From contig JACQUX010000006.1 in the NCBI GenBank assembly GCA_016210045.1, positions 1 through 64,000 of the forward strand: a stretch of DNA of 64,000 nucleotides. The letters run 5' to 3'. This document shows, piece after piece, positions 45,476 through 55,458 of the stretch (positions within the stretch are counted from its first letter, which is position 1; each line of letters begins with the position of its first letter). This DNA comes from Deltaproteobacteria bacterium. Its GTDB lineage: Bacteria > UBA10199 > GCA-002796325 > JACPFF01. Made by a program: the position numbers and the translations under genes. The notes under the pieces were generated by a model. That model did not search any database, was not told the origin of the DNA, and was given only the letters and a program-made list of their open reading frames with translations.

Positions 45476-46657
45476 ATGCTCCACCGCACACAAAAGCTTA
45501 GCGAATCCAATAGTTTATTTTTATTTGGCGCGCGTGGCACGGGCAAAACAACCCTGCTGCGAGGGCTTTTTGCCCAGGCGCAGACGCTGTGGATCGACCT
45601 GCTGACCGAGGCCGATGAAACAAAATATGGTCGGCACCCGGATGACTTAAGCCAGATGTTGGCAACGCACACCTATACGAAGGTCGTGATCGATGAGGTG
45701 CAGAAGGCCCCGAAGCTGCTGGATGTAGTGCATCGCGAGATGGAGCGCCGACCGGAGATTCAATTCATCGTGACGGGGTCCAGCGCCAGAAAGCTCAAGC
45801 GCGGCGCGGCCAATCTGCTCGCGGGACGCGCGTTCACCTACCACCTCTTTCCGTTGACGACCGACGAACTCGGCCCTCGGTTCGACCTGGCCCACGCACT
45901 CGCCTTCGGCTCCTTGCCCAAGCTGCTGACCTACACGACCGATGAGGACAAAAATGAATTCCTCCGCGCCTACGTCAACAACTATCTACGGGAAGAGATC
46001 CAAATGGAGCAGCTCGTGCGGCATCTGCATCCCTTTCGGGATTTCTTGGAGGTTGCGGCACAGTGTAATGGACAGGTGTTGAACTACGCCAAGATCGCGC
46101 GCGATATCGGGGTCGACGACAAGACAGTCCGGAGCTATTTTTCTATTCTTGAAGATACGCTCGTCGGTTCCGCGTTACCGTCGTTCCACCGTTCGATTCG
46201 TAAGCAACAGCGGGAGGCACCAAAATTTTATCTCTTCGATCCGGGCGTGGTCCGGGCACTGGACGGCACCCTCCGCGTGGCCCTCGTGCCCAAGACCTAT
46301 GCCTTTGGCCGAGCCTTCGAGCATTGGGTCATCCTCGAATGCCTGCGGGTGAACGCCTATCGGCGGCTCGACTATCAACTTTCGTATCTGCTGACCAAAA
46401 ATCATGTGGAGGTGGACTTGGTGGTGCAGCGCCCCGGCACTTTGGATCTCCTGATCGAGATCAAATCGGCGGAACGAGCCACACCTGCGCTGGTCAAGCA
46501 TCTCCGGTCTCTACACACCGATTGGGATCGGGATCATGAGGCCGAGCTCTGGTCGTTGGACCGGGACGAACAGATCATCGACGGCGTGCGGTGTCTCCAT
46601 TGGCAGCAGGGCCTACGGAAGTTTCATACGCCGAGCCGGTTGGAGTTGCTCGCGTAA
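45476..46657 (+). CDS. DUF4143-type AAA ATPase
   Basis: 393 aa. Walker A GARGTGKT is at 18-25, Walker B VVIDEVQKAP at about 69-78, and the sensor IVTGSSARKL follows. A winged-helix region is at about 190-230, and the C-terminal DUF4143 nuclease-like core has HVEVDLVV and LLIEIKSA. These ATPases are common and poorly understood. Some are mobile or defence-associated. Its 3' end overlaps mvaB, encoded on the other strand, by 45 bp. Confidence 0.85.
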   Translation: MLHRTQKLSESNSLFLFGARGTGKTTLLRGLFAQAQTLWIDLLTEADETKYGRHPDDLSQMLATHTYTKVVIDEVQKAPKLLDVVHREMERRPEIQFIVTGSSARKLKRGAANLLAGRAFTYHLFPLTTDELGPRFDLAHALAFGSLPKLLTYTTDEDKNEFLRAYVNNYLREEIQMEQLVRHLHPFRDFLEVAAQCNGQVLNYAKIARDIGVDDKTVRSYFSILEDTLVGSALPSFHRSIRKQQREAPKFYLFDPGVVRALDGTLRVALVPKTYAFGRAFEHWVILECLRVNAYRRLDYQLSYLLTKNHVEVDLVVQRPGTLDLLIEIKSAERATPALVKHLRSLHTDWDRDHEAELWSLDRDEQIIDGVRCLHWQQGLRKFHTPSRLELLA

Positions 46658-47545
46658 CGCCGCACTAACGGCCTGGACCGCCGTTGCGTCAATCCCTGTC
46701 TCGATCCCCATCCGGTGCAACATGTAAAGGACGCGTTCCGTGGCGACGTTGCCCGCGGCACCGGGCGCGAACGGACAGCCGCCGAGACCGCCGACTGAAG
46801 CATCCACCGCAGTGATACCGAGCTGCAACGCGGTGACGATATTGGCCAGCGCCGTGCCGTGCGTGTCGTGGAAATGGACCGCGAGGCGACGGGCCGGAAT
46901 CTCGCGCAGCAGTCGCTTGAGCAAGGCCTCGACTTCGGCGGGAGCGGCCGCGCCGATTGTGTCGCCGAGCGAGACCTCGTAGCAGCCGAATGCGAACAGC
47001 GCACTCGCAATGGGCAATACGCGCGACGGCGCGATGCGTCCTTCGTACGGGCACTCCCAACACGTGGAAATATAACCGCGCACTGGGATACGGTGCCGCT
47101 TGGCCGCGCGGATGACAGTCGCGGCTTGCGCCAACGACTCCGCAATCGTCATATTAATGTTGCGGTGACTGAACGTCTCCGAAGCGGCCACAAAGACGGC
47201 GATGGCGCGTGTGCCAACGGCCAGCGCGCGTTCTAAACCCTTTGCGTTGGGGACAAGAGCCAAGTAGCGGGGCAGGTCAGGCGCCGCAGGGCCCCTCCCC
47301 CTCACCCTGGCCCTCTCCCCAAAGGGAGAGGGGACCTGCAACGCACGCACGAGTGCCGCGGTGTCGGCCATTGCGGGCACGCGGTCGGGACGCACGAACG
47401 CGCCGACCTCGAGTTCACGCACGCCGGCCGCGACGAGCGCGCGGATGCAACGGAGCTTCTCTGCCGTGGGAAGGATGGTCGCTTCATTTTGCAGACCGTC
47501 ACGCATCCCAACTTCAATGATGCGGACGCGACGTGGAAGTTTCAT
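46613..47545 (-). CDS. mvaB: Hydroxymethylglutaryl-CoA lyase (liuE/mvaB type)
   Basis: Splits HMG-CoA into acetyl-CoA and acetoacetate, the last step of leucine catabolism. In 310 aa it has the TIM-barrel start EVGMRDGLQNE (11-21), HFHDTHGTALANIVTAL and the signature GGCPFAPGAAGNVATE. About 20 residues including PSPFGERARVRGRG are extra, lying before RYLALVPN, and are encoded by palindromic repeat R3. The ATG overlaps the mccA stop by 4 bp. Its last 45 bp overlap the convergent ATPase gene. Confidence 0.93.
   Translation of the reverse strand: MKLPRRVRIIEVGMRDGLQNEATILPTAEKLRCIRALVAAGVRELEVGAFVRPDRVPAMADTAALVRALQVPSPFGERARVRGRGPAAPDLPRYLALVPNAKGLERALAVGTRAIAVFVAASETFSHRNINMTIAESLAQAATVIRAAKRHRIPVRGYISTCWECPYEGRIAPSRVLPIASALFAFGCYEVSLGDTIGAAAPAEVEALLKRLLREIPARRLAVHFHDTHGTALANIVTALQLGITAVDASVGGLGGCPFAPGAAGNVATERVLYMLHRMGIETGIDATAVQAVSAALREQLQPARRMKLP
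47293..47336 (+). repeat. GC-rich palindromic repeat R3, inside mvaB
   Basis: CCTCCCCCTCACCCTGGCCC followed by a CTCTCCC-CAAA-GGGAGAG hairpin. Very close to R4, 500 bp away. It is translated on the minus strand as PSPFGERARVRGRG. Confidence 0.8.
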
Positions 47546-49266
47546 ACCGCTCCTGTGATTTCTACGAGATGCGCGCCTCGTTCCACCAACTCACCGACCG
47601 TGCAGCGCACCGCCTTGACCGCTCCAACCTCCGGCGCGGTAATACTGTATTCCATTTTCATCGCTTCCATGACCACGAGGACTTGTCCGGCGACCACGGC
47701 GTCGCCGACGACAACGTGGACCTTTACGATCCGTCCGGGCATGGGAGCGGTCAGGTCGCCGTGAGGACCACGACGGCGGCCACGTTGTGCGGGCCTCCCC
47801 CTCACCCCTTCCCTCTCCCCAAAGGGAGAGGGAGCGCTCTTGCCGGCGCTACCCATTCGCCATCCCTCGTACCGCTGCCACGGCGTGAAAGGGTCGTGGC
47901 GGGGCGCGCGGACTTGCGGCCATTGGGCGAGCATGCGTTCCACGTAATGCGTATCGACAGTGCCGGTCAGGAAGTCCGGCGAACGGACGAGGTCGATCAG
48001 GAAATCGATATTTGTCCGGACGCCGTCGATCCGGTATGTCTGTAACGCTGTCACCATCCGCGTGATGGCCGCAGCGCGCGTGGGCGCGTGCGTGATGAGT
48101 TTGGCCAACATCGGGTCGTAATCGATCGAGACCTCCATGCCATCCGCCAATCCGCTCTCCAAGCGCACCCCAGGTCCGGTTGGTTCGCGGAGTCCGGTTA
48201 CGCGACCGGTCGCTGGGAGAAAATCGTTGGTCGGATCTTCGGCATAGATGCGGCATTCGATCGCGTGGCCGGTCTGCTGCACATCGGTTTGTGCGATTTT
48301 CAGCGGTTCGCCCGCGGCAATGCGTAACTGCCATTCCACTAAATCAATTCCGCAGACCGCTTCCGTCACAGCATGTTCGACTTGGAGACGCGTATTCATC
48401 TCGAGGAAGTAATATTGGCCATCGGGAGCGAGCAAAAATTCGACCGTGCCGGCGTTGGTATAATCGACGGCGCGCGCGAGTCGGACCGCCGCCGCGCCCA
48501 ATTCCGCGCGCAGCGACGGTGACACGGCCGGACTCGGGGACTCTTCGACGATCTTTTGGTGTCGACGCTGGCACGAGCATTCGCGTTCGCCGCAATGCAC
48601 AACGTGGCCGTGCTGATCGCCTAAGACTTGGATTTCAATATGGCGCGGGCGCAGCACATAGCGTTCGACGAGCAGCGTCGGATCGCCGAATGCGCTCGCC
48701 GCTTCGCGCGCAGCGCCTTCCCACGCGGCGGCGAACCGATCGAGGTCATCGACACGCCGCATCCCCTTGCCACCACCGCCGGCCGCCGCCTTGATCAGCA
48801 GCGGAAATCCAAGCGCGGCAGCCTGCGCCTGCGCGGCCGCGACAGACACATCGGCCGGCAATTGCAGGCCCGGCACGGTCGGCACGCCGTGCGCCTCGGC
48901 CAATTGTTTGGCGCTCCGTTTATGCCCAAGTTGCCGCATCGCCGCCGCAGCGGGACCGACAAACGTCAGTCCAGCGCGCAAGCACGCCTCTACAAATTCG
49001 GGATTTTCGGAAAGGAAACCGTATCCGGGATGCACCGCCTCGGCCCCACTCGCCTGCGCAGCGGCCATGAGTCGGGCGATGTCAAGATAGCTCTCGCGTG
49101 GAGTCCGACCGCGCAATGCGACCGCCGCATCGGCTTCGCGCACGAACGGCGCGTGCGCATCGGCCTCGGAGTAAACCGCCACCGTGCGAATCTTCAAACG
49201 CCGACAGGTGCGGATGATCCGCCGCACGATCGCCCCGCGATTGGCAATCAACACCGACTGCATCAT
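47542..49266 (-). CDS. mccA: Methylcrotonyl-CoA carboxylase biotin-containing alpha subunit
   Basis: A protein of 574 aa from the ATG overlapping the upstream stop (ATGA). A biotin carboxylase module (about 1-450) has the ATP-grasp loop AAAGGGGKGMRRV, ECSCQRRHQKIVEESP and EMNTRLQVEHAVTE. The C-terminal biotinyl domain has EAMKM with the biotinylated K537. Between them (about 470-500) repeat R4 adds PSPFGEREGVRGRP in the flexible linker. The neighbouring mccB, hydratase and mvaB point to methylcrotonyl-CoA rather than acetyl- or propionyl-CoA as substrate. Confidence 0.92.
   Translation of the reverse strand: MMQSVLIANRGAIVRRIIRTCRRLKIRTVAVYSEADAHAPFVREADAAVALRGRTPRESYLDIARLMAAAQASGAEAVHPGYGFLSENPEFVEACLRAGLTFVGPAAAAMRQLGHKRSAKQLAEAHGVPTVPGLQLPADVSVAAAQAQAAALGFPLLIKAAAGGGGKGMRRVDDLDRFAAAWEGAAREAASAFGDPTLLVERYVLRPRHIEIQVLGDQHGHVVHCGERECSCQRRHQKIVEESPSPAVSPSLRAELGAAAVRLARAVDYTNAGTVEFLLAPDGQYYFLEMNTRLQVEHAVTEAVCGIDLVEWQLRIAAGEPLKIAQTDVQQTGHAIECRIYAEDPTNDFLPATGRVTGLREPTGPGVRLESGLADGMEVSIDYDPMLAKLITHAPTRAAAITRMVTALQTYRIDGVRTNIDFLIDLVRSPDFLTGTVDTHYVERMLAQWPQVRAPRHDPFTPWQRYEGWRMGSAGKSAPSPFGEREGVRGRPAQRGRRRGPHGDLTAPMPGRIVKVHVVVGDAVVAGQVLVVMEAMKMEYSITAPEVGAVKAVRCTVGELVERGAHLVEITGAV
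47793..47834 (+). repeat. GC-rich palindromic repeat R4, inside mccA
   Basis: CCTCCCCCTCACCCCTTCCC followed by a CTCTCCC-CAAA-GGGAGAG hairpin. It is in frame in the linker of mccA. Near-identical to R3. Confidence 0.8.
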
Positions 49267-50048
49267 GATGACGTCTTCGCCCACTGCGGCGCGCGCTTCT
49301 CCAGAAAGGCCCCCATCCCTTCCTGGGCCTCCGCCGTGATCCGCATCGTCGCGATCATATCGATCATCGTCGCAATGGTCGCCGGCGGAATCGTGCCGCC
49401 TAAGTCCTTGGCTAATCGCTTCGCCGTGATGACCGCCTCCGGCCCGCCGGTGAGGATGGAACGCGCGAGGCGTTCGATCTCGGCGTCGAGTTGCGCCTCC
49501 GGCACCACGACATGCACGAGTCCGATCGTCTGCGCAGTAGCGGCCGGGACGCGTTCGCCGCTGATAAAATAGCGACGCGCTTGCGAAACGCCGACTTTGC
49601 TGACGACATACGGCCCGACCACGGCTGGGATGATTCCCAGCCGCACTTCGGCGAGACCGAATTGCGCGTTCTCCGCAGCCACGACGATATCGCCTGTGGC
49701 CGTGAGCCCGACACCGGCCCCGACTGCTGCACCCTGCACTCGCACGAGCAACGGTTTGCGCAATTCATTCAGCGTGGACATCATCGTGGCGATCATCGCC
49801 GCTTCAGTCCGATTCTGCTCCGGCGTGGCGTGGATCGAGGCGCGCATCCACTCCAAATCGGCGCCGGCACAAAAGTGCGCGCCGACGCCGCCCAAGACGA
49901 TCACGCGCACCTGCAGGTCCGCATCGGCCTGCCGCGCGGCGGCGACCAATTCCTGCATCACTTGCGGATTCAGCGCATTCCGCACTTCAGGCCGATTGAG
50001 TGTAATAGTCGCGACGTGCGCCGCTACGGTGATAGTCACGAACGACAT
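49263..50048 (-). CDS. liuC: Enoyl-CoA hydratase, probable methylglutaconyl-CoA hydratase (LiuC)
   Basis: A crotonase-fold enzyme of 261 aa: TLNRPEVRNALNP at the N-terminus, the oxyanion-hole HFCAGADLEWM and GAAVGAGVGLTATGD, and FGLAEVRLGIIPAVVGPYV containing a catalytic-site Glu. AAGGAG precedes the ATG at 50048. Upstream in-frame codons run into mccB and are not used. The liuB-C-D-E setting makes methylglutaconyl-CoA the likely substrate. Confidence 0.9.
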   Translation of the reverse strand: MSFVTITVAAHVATITLNRPEVRNALNPQVMQELVAAARQADADLQVRVIVLGGVGAHFCAGADLEWMRASIHATPEQNRTEAAMIATMMSTLNELRKPLLVRVQGAAVGAGVGLTATGDIVVAAENAQFGLAEVRLGIIPAVVGPYVVSKVGVSQARRYFISGERVPAATAQTIGLVHVVVPEAQLDAEIERLARSILTGGPEAVITAKRLAKDLGGTIPPATIATMIDMIATMRITAEAQEGMGAFLEKRAPQWAKTSS

Positions 50049-50089
50049 ACAATCTCCTTTACGCCTCTGTAGCGGACGTTCATCCTGGA

Positions 50090-51688
50090 CTACATCCGAA
50101 ACACGCCGTATTGCGGGTCGGCGAACGGGGTGTTGAGACTCATCGAGATACCGAGTCCGAGCGCCATGCGCGTGTCGACCGGGTCGAGGATGCCGTCGTC
50201 CCAGAGGCGCGCAGTGCTGTACACGGCGCTGCTCTCCGTCGCATATTTGTCGAGGATCGGCTGCATGAAGGTCTGCGCCTCGGCCGATGACATTTTTGTG
50301 CCGCCCTGTTCTTCTTTGACCGTGAGTAACACGCGCGCGGCTTGTTCGCCGCCCATCACGGAAATCCGCGCGTTCGGCCACATCCAGAGTTGACGCGGTT
50401 GATACGCGCGCCCGCACATGCCGTAATTGCCGGCACCGTACGAGCCACCGATGATCACCGTGAACTTCGGCACCGTGCTGCAGGCCACGGCCGTGACCAT
50501 TTTCGCGCCGTGTTTAGCGATCCCTTCGTTTTCGTACTGCTTCCCGACCATGAACCCGGTGATGTTCTGCAAAAAGAGAAGCGGCGTGCCGCGCTGATTG
50601 CACAGTTCGATAAAGTGCGTGACCTTTAACGCGCTCTCCGAAAACAGCACGCCGTTGTTGGCGACTATCCCGATCGGATATCCCATGATCCGCGCAAATC
50701 CGCAGACGACGGTGGGCGCAAACAGGGCTTTGAATTCGTGGAAGCGGCTGCCGTCGACCAAGCGCGCAAGAATTTCATGCACATCGACCGGTTTTTTCGG
50801 ATCGGCCTCGATGATGCCGTAAATTTCCGCCGGGTCGTACAGCGGCGGCTCGGGCGGCACGATGTCGAGCGGCTGTTTTTGCGGCGCCGGCAACGTGGCA
50901 ACGATGTCGCGCGTGATTTCGAGCGCATGCGCGTCGTCTTCGGCCAAGTGGTCGGTCACGCCGGAAGCGCGACAATGAACGTCGGCCCCGCCCAACGCTT
51001 CCGCCGTCACAACTTCGCCGGTCGCGGCCTGTACGAGCGGCGGACCCCCCAAAAAGATGGTGCCGTTTCCTTTGACGATGATCGATTCGTCGCACATCGC
51101 CGGCACATACGCGCCGCCGGCAGTGCAGGAACCGAGCACGACCGCAATTTGCGGGATGCGGCGGGCGGAGAGCTGCGCCTGGTTATAAAAGATGCGCCCG
51201 AAATGGTCGCGATCGGGAAAGACTTCGGCCTGCAACGGGAGAAAGGCCCCGCCGGAGTCGACCAGATAAATGCACGGGAGCCGATTTTCGAGCGCGATCT
51301 CTTGGGCGCGGAGATGTTTTTTCACCGTCAGTGGAAAATAGGTGCCGCCCTTCACGGTCGCGTCGTTCGCGACGAGCAGGACTTCGCGCCCGTGAATGGT
51401 GCCGACGCCGGTAATAATGCCGGCGCCGGGGATATCCGATTCATAGACCCCGTGCGCGGCTAATGCCGAAAATTCCAGAAACGGCGCGCTCACGTCGAGC
51501 ACGCGATCGATCCGCTCGCGCGCCAACAACTTCCCGCGCGCGGTGTGGCGCTTGGCCGCGGCCGCACCGCCCCCCGCTCGCGCTCGCTCCGTCAGCGTTT
51601 GGACCAGTTGTCGCCGCACCTGATAGGCGCACAGATTCGCTTGAAAGCTCGCGGAGTGCGGATCGAGATGCGTTTCCAGAATCTCCAT
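50090..51688 (-). CDS. mccB: Methylcrotonyl-CoA carboxylase carboxyltransferase beta subunit
   Basis: 532 aa. Transfers CO2 from biotin to 3-methylcrotonyl-CoA. Two crotonase-like halves: the first with [25 protein letters not shown] and [15 protein letters not shown], and the second with [36 protein letters not shown] and [19 protein letters not shown]. The C-terminal [11 protein letters not shown] motif is present. First gene of the leucine cluster. liuA (isovaleryl-CoA dehydrogenase) is not upstream of it. Confidence 0.94.
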   Translation of the reverse strand: MEILETHLDPHSASFQANLCAYQVRRQLVQTLTERARAGGGAAAAKRHTARGKLLARERIDRVLDVSAPFLEFSALAAHGVYESDIPGAGIITGVGTIHGREVLLVANDATVKGGTYFPLTVKKHLRAQEIALENRLPCIYLVDSGGAFLPLQAEVFPDRDHFGRIFYNQAQLSARRIPQIAVVLGSCTAGGAYVPAMCDESIIVKGNGTIFLGGPPLVQAATGEVVTAEALGGADVHCRASGVTDHLAEDDAHALEITRDIVATLPAPQKQPLDIVPPEPPLYDPAEIYGIIEADPKKPVDVHEILARLVDGSRFHEFKALFAPTVVCGFARIMGYPIGIVANNGVLFSESALKVTHFIELCNQRGTPLLFLQNITGFMVGKQYENEGIAKHGAKMVTAVACSTVPKFTVIIGGSYGAGNYGMCGRAYQPRQLWMWPNARISVMGGEQAARVLLTVKEEQGGTKMSSAEAQTFMQPILDKYATESSAVYSTARLWDDGILDPVDTRMALGLGISMSLNTPFADPQYGVFRM

Positions 51689-51777
51689 GCCGGGCCGTTT
51701 CTAGACCTCCGCGTTCCCCAGCGGCAAGGGAAAAGAGCGATCTTGGAGGCGGCCCACGGAAACGGGGGCGCGAGTCC

Positions 51778-52149
51778 TTATGCGGTAGAATTCCGCGCAC
51801 GGGCAAGCTGCACTAATTTGCGCGCTAACTCGACATACTCTTGCTCGGAAATGCCGAAATAATCGTGGACACTGTTGTTCCGCGCGTCGATGCAATCGAG
51901 CCAACTTTCCAAATCGGTCACCAGCTTCAGCCGCGCCGCTTGCTTCAGCGCCATTTTCGGGGACGGCGCGTCCAGGCCTTGATCTTCCACCAACGCCTTC
52001 AGTTCCCGCCATTCGTACTCGATCAAGACCTCGAAGGCCTTCGTGACGGTGAGAAAATTCAGCGTCGACGTCGCGCGGTCGAACTGGCGCAACGCCGCCT
52101 CCAGATGTTTTAGCGCCTGTTGCCGCTTATTGATGTGCTTTACTGCCAT
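51778..52149 (-). CDS. HEPN-domain protein (HI0074-like nucleotidyltransferase partner)
   Basis: A 123-aa helical protein with the HEPN signature RNNSVHDY (an R-x4-H motif in NNSVH), and YEWRELKALVEDQGL typical of the nucleotidyltransferase substrate-binding family. The ATG at 52149 has AAGGAG. It overlaps the MNT gene by 23 bp. In MNT-HEPN toxin-antitoxin pairs HEPN is the RNase toxin and MNT AMPylates it. Confidence 0.88.
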   Translation of the reverse strand: MAVKHINKRQQALKHLEAALRQFDRATSTLNFLTVTKAFEVLIEYEWRELKALVEDQGLDAPSPKMALKQAARLKLVTDLESWLDCIDARNNSVHDYFGISEQEYVELARKLVQLARARNSTA

Positions 52150-52702
52150 ACAGTACTCCTTGGAAATAGGTCCATGACGCCTGGTCGCCATCCAGGAAAC
52201 GCACCTGATCCGCGATATTGCACAAGAACGTCGCAGGCGCTTGATGGAGATTCACGAGATCAACTTGCGGGACGGCAGTCTCGCTCCACTCTTCCGCGAG
52301 GCGTCGGAGACGCAGGAATTCCAGCCCGGTGATCGGTTCGGGAAAACGGATCACGCCCAGGTCCCAATCGGCATACTGCCGGACACGTTTTGTGGTCCGC
52401 GAACCGAACAACACCACGGCCAGACGGGAATCGCGCTGGAGCAACCGGGCGACGAGGGGGCGAATAGGATCAAGCGACCGATCCGCCGATCCGCCAGCGA
52501 TCGGGATCATAAGGGCTTGAGGATCGACTTGCAGGTGATCCGCAATATTTTGAAACGACGCCGCAAGGACATTCTTCCCTGCCAGCAAATGGTGGAGCGT
52601 ATTCCGATGCAACCCCGCACGCTTCGCAAATTCCGCCACCCCCCGGAACCCACGTTCGTGGAGACATTGCGCAAAGGCCCGCTTGTCGAGGATGTAGTGC
52701 AT
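52127..52702 (-). CDS. Minimal nucleotidyltransferase antitoxin fused to an XRE-type HTH domain
   Basis: 191 aa from the ATG at 52702. The N-terminal helix-turn-helix (about 5-65: AEFAKRAGLHRNTLHHLLAG) is joined to an MNT domain with GSRTTKRVRQYADWDLGV (GSx(n)R and the metal-binding DxD as DWD). The fusion gives the antitoxin its own DNA-binding part for autoregulation. The -10 box at 52716 lies upstream of this ATG and inside an alternative GTG frame at 52732, so the ATG is preferred. It is coupled to the HEPN gene. Confidence 0.85.
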   Translation of the reverse strand: MHYILDKRAFAQCLHERGFRGVAEFAKRAGLHRNTLHHLLAGKNVLAASFQNIADHLQVDPQALMIPIAGGSADRSLDPIRPLVARLLQRDSRLAVVLFGSRTTKRVRQYADWDLGVIRFPEPITGLEFLRLRRLAEEWSETAVPQVDLVNLHQAPATFLCNIADQVRFLDGDQASWTYFQGVLYGSKAHQ

Positions 52703-52715
52703 ATAACCTGCGAGA

Positions 52716-52744
52716 ATAATATGGGATTGCACCTATGCTGTCAA
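52716..52744 (-). promoter_or_regulatory. Strong sigma-70-like promoter of the MNT-HEPN pair
   Basis: TTGACA (52739-52744), a 17-bp spacer and TATTAT (52716-52721) on the minus strand. Transcription should begin near 52709-52710, only about 8 nt before the ATG at 52702, giving an almost leaderless message. Confidence 0.7.
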
Positions 52745-52796
52745 TTTATTGTGCAGCATGCATCGTGATTTGACACCGATTCGCCCCCGCCGGACG

Positions 52797-53235
<439 letters not shown>

Positions 53236-53258
<23 letters not shown>

Positions 53259-54495
53259 AAACAGGGAACCGCCCGCACAACTCCCGCACGTCGGCGCGAA
53301 TGCGGGTGTGTCGCGCTTCGTCGGTCGGGTGCGTCAGTACGTCGGCCATCCATGCGGCGATTTGGGCCATTTCGGCAACGCCCATGCCGCGGCTAGTGAC
53401 ACACGGCGTACCGCACCGGATGCCGCTGGTGACGAACGGGGAACGCGTTTCGCGCGGGACGGTGTTTTTATTCACGGTAATCCCGGCGCGCCCTAACGCC
53501 GCTTCGGCGTCTTTGCCGGTCAGGTCGCGATCGGTGAGATCGACCAGACACAAATGCGTATCGGTCCCGCCGGTGACGATCCGAAAACCGTGCTGCATGA
53601 GTGCCGCCGCGAGCGCACGGCAATTCTCGATAATTTGCGCGGCGTACGACTTGAAATCTGGCGCCAACGCCTCGCCGAACGCCACGGCCTTCGCGGCGAT
53701 GACATGCATTAACGGCCCGCCTTGCAATCCGGGGAAGATCGTCTTGTCGAGCGCTTTCGCAAATTCTTCTTGGCATAAAACCATGCCGCCGCGCGGGCCG
53801 CGCAACGTCTTGTGTGTGGTCGTGGTGACGAAATGGGCGTGAGGCACTGGCGTGGAATGGAGGCCGGCGGCGACCAGGCCGGCGGGATGGGAAATATCGG
53901 CGAGGAGTTTGGCACCGACGGAGTCGGCAATCTCGCGAAACGCCTGGAAGTCGATGTCGCGCGAATACGCGGTGGCGCCGGCGACGATTAGTGTCGGCCG
54001 ATGTTGCCGCGCCAAATCGGCGACCGCCGAGTAATCGATTCGTTCCGTTTCTGCGTCGACGCCATAACTGACGACCTTATAGAGTTGCCCGGTAAAGTTG
54101 ACCGGGGAACCATGGGTGAGATGGCCGCCATGGTTCAAGTTCATCCCCATGATCGTGTCACCGGGACGGCACGCGGTGAAATACACGGCCATGTTGGCCT
54201 GCGAGCCGGCATGGGGTTGCACGTTGGCATGCGCGGCGCCGAAGAGTTGCTTGGCGCGCTCGCGGGCCAAGTCTTCCGCGACGTCGACGAATTCACAGCC
54301 GCCGTAATACCGTTTGCCCGGATAGCCCTCGGCATATTTAATGGTGAGCGGCGAACCCAATGCCGCCAGCACGGCTGGACTGACGTAGTTTTCGGACGGG
54401 ATCAGTTCCACGCCGTCTTCCAAACGCTGAATCTCTTGTTGAATCGCGCGATGGATCGCGGGATCGGATTCGGCCAGTGGGCGTCGGTTAAACAT
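53236..54495 (-). CDS. glyA: Serine hydroxymethyltransferase
   Basis: PLP enzyme of 419 aa converting serine and tetrahydrofolate to glycine and methylene-THF. The PLP lysine is K229 in [14 protein letters not shown]. Other blocks are [36 protein letters not shown] and [11 protein letters not shown]. It lies 8 bp after rpiB. Confidence 0.97.
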
Positions 54496-54503
54496 TCTAG
54501 CTC

Positions 54504-54929
54504 CTATCCTAACTTATGCACGCGGCGTTCGTGACGCCCGCCCGCAAACGGGGTTTGCAGCCACACCGTCAACAGGGACTCCGCCGTCGTGGGACCAGTC
54601 AAGCGTCCGCCGAAACAGGCCACGTTCGCATCGTTATGTTCCCGCGAAAGACGCGCGTCGTCGGGACTGCGCAACACGGCAGCTCGCACGCCGGCGGTGC
54701 GGTTGGCGGAGATACACATCCCGATCCCGCTCCCGCAGGCCAACACGCCGCGCTCAGCGGTGCCCTGCGCGAGGGCTTCCACGACCAGCTTCGCAAAATC
54801 GGGATAATCGACCGCGTCCTCGCTGTGTGTGCCGAGATCGGTGACGGTGTGCCCCGCGGCTTGCAACACACGCACGAGGTGCTGCTTGAGTGAAAAACCC
54901 GCGTGGTCGGCACCTATAGCAATATTCAT
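54504..54929 (-). CDS. rpiB: Ribose-5-phosphate isomerase B
   Basis: Interconverts ribose-5-phosphate and ribulose-5-phosphate. From the ATG at 54929 it is 141 aa. The catalytic Cys is C65 in ACGSGIGM, the ring-opening His is H98 in SREHNDAN, and the start is [13 protein letters not shown]. Upstream in-frame codons lie inside acpP. It begins 4 bp after the acpP stop. Confidence 0.95.
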   Translation of the reverse strand: MNIAIGADHAGFSLKQHLVRVLQAAGHTVTDLGTHSEDAVDYPDFAKLVVEALAQGTAERGVLACGSGIGMCISANRTAGVRAAVLRSPDDARLSREHNDANVACFGGRLTGPTTAESLLTVWLQTPFAGGRHERRVHKLG

Positions 54930-54933
54930 GGAA

Positions 54934-55179
54934 TCAGGTTTCGAGACGTGTGGCGATGTCCTCGATGAGTTCTTGCACGGTTTCGATGCCTTCCGCGTCC
55001 CCTTCGGAGATTTCGATTCCAAATTCTTCTTCCATCGCCATCACGAGTTCGACGATATCGAGCGAATCTGCGCCGAGATCTTCCTGAAAGGAGGACGACG
55101 GCAGGATTTCGTCTTCGGCGATCCCTAACTGTTCGGCGACGATCTCACGGACTCTGCGTTCGACGTTGGTGCCCGCCAT
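54934..55179 (-). CDS. acpP: Acyl carrier protein
   Basis: Carries fatty-acyl chains on phosphopantetheine attached to S39 in [19 protein letters not shown]. 81 aa, acidic, with the usual four-helix pattern. It follows rpmF, but fabH, plsX and fabD are not here, unlike the common yceD-rpmF-plsX-fab cluster. Confidence 0.96.
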   Translation of the reverse strand: MAGTNVERRVREIVAEQLGIAEDEILPSSSFQEDLGADSLDIVELVMAMEEEFGIEISEGDAEGIETVQELIEDIATRLET

Positions 55180-55197
55180 ATACCCCCACCTGGACGG

Positions 55198-55374
55198 CTA
55201 TTCTTTGACCACTTCCCGCTTTTTGTAATGTCCACAACGCGGGCAGACCCGATGCGGCCGGCACGCCTCGCCGCATTGCGTACACGTATGCAACGCGGGC
55301 GCGCCCATCCGCATCCACGCAGCCTTCCGGGTGCGCGTACGCGCCTTACTGACTTTTCTCTTTGGCACTGCCAT
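55198..55374 (-). CDS. rpmF: 50S ribosomal protein L32
   Basis: 58 aa: the canonical start AVPKRKVSKARTRTRKAAW is followed by a zinc ribbon with Cys pairs at 31/34 and 44/47 (CTQC, CPRC) and the end KKREVVKE. It follows yceD, as in most bacteria. Confidence 0.96.
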   Translation of the reverse strand: MAVPKRKVSKARTRTRKAAWMRMGAPALHTCTQCGEACRPHRVCPRCGHYKKREVVKE

Positions 55375-55458
55375 GGCGACGACTCCTATCTATAACGAGT
55401 TTTCAACCCCGGTATAGAAATCGCTCCACCTTGTCAAAAGGAAAGTATCCAGCGGGCA

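Noticed and set aside
27419-47834. A CRISPR array made of the GC-rich repeats
   Set aside because: Copies are scattered over 20 kb, not regularly spaced, and lie inside genes. No cas gene is present.
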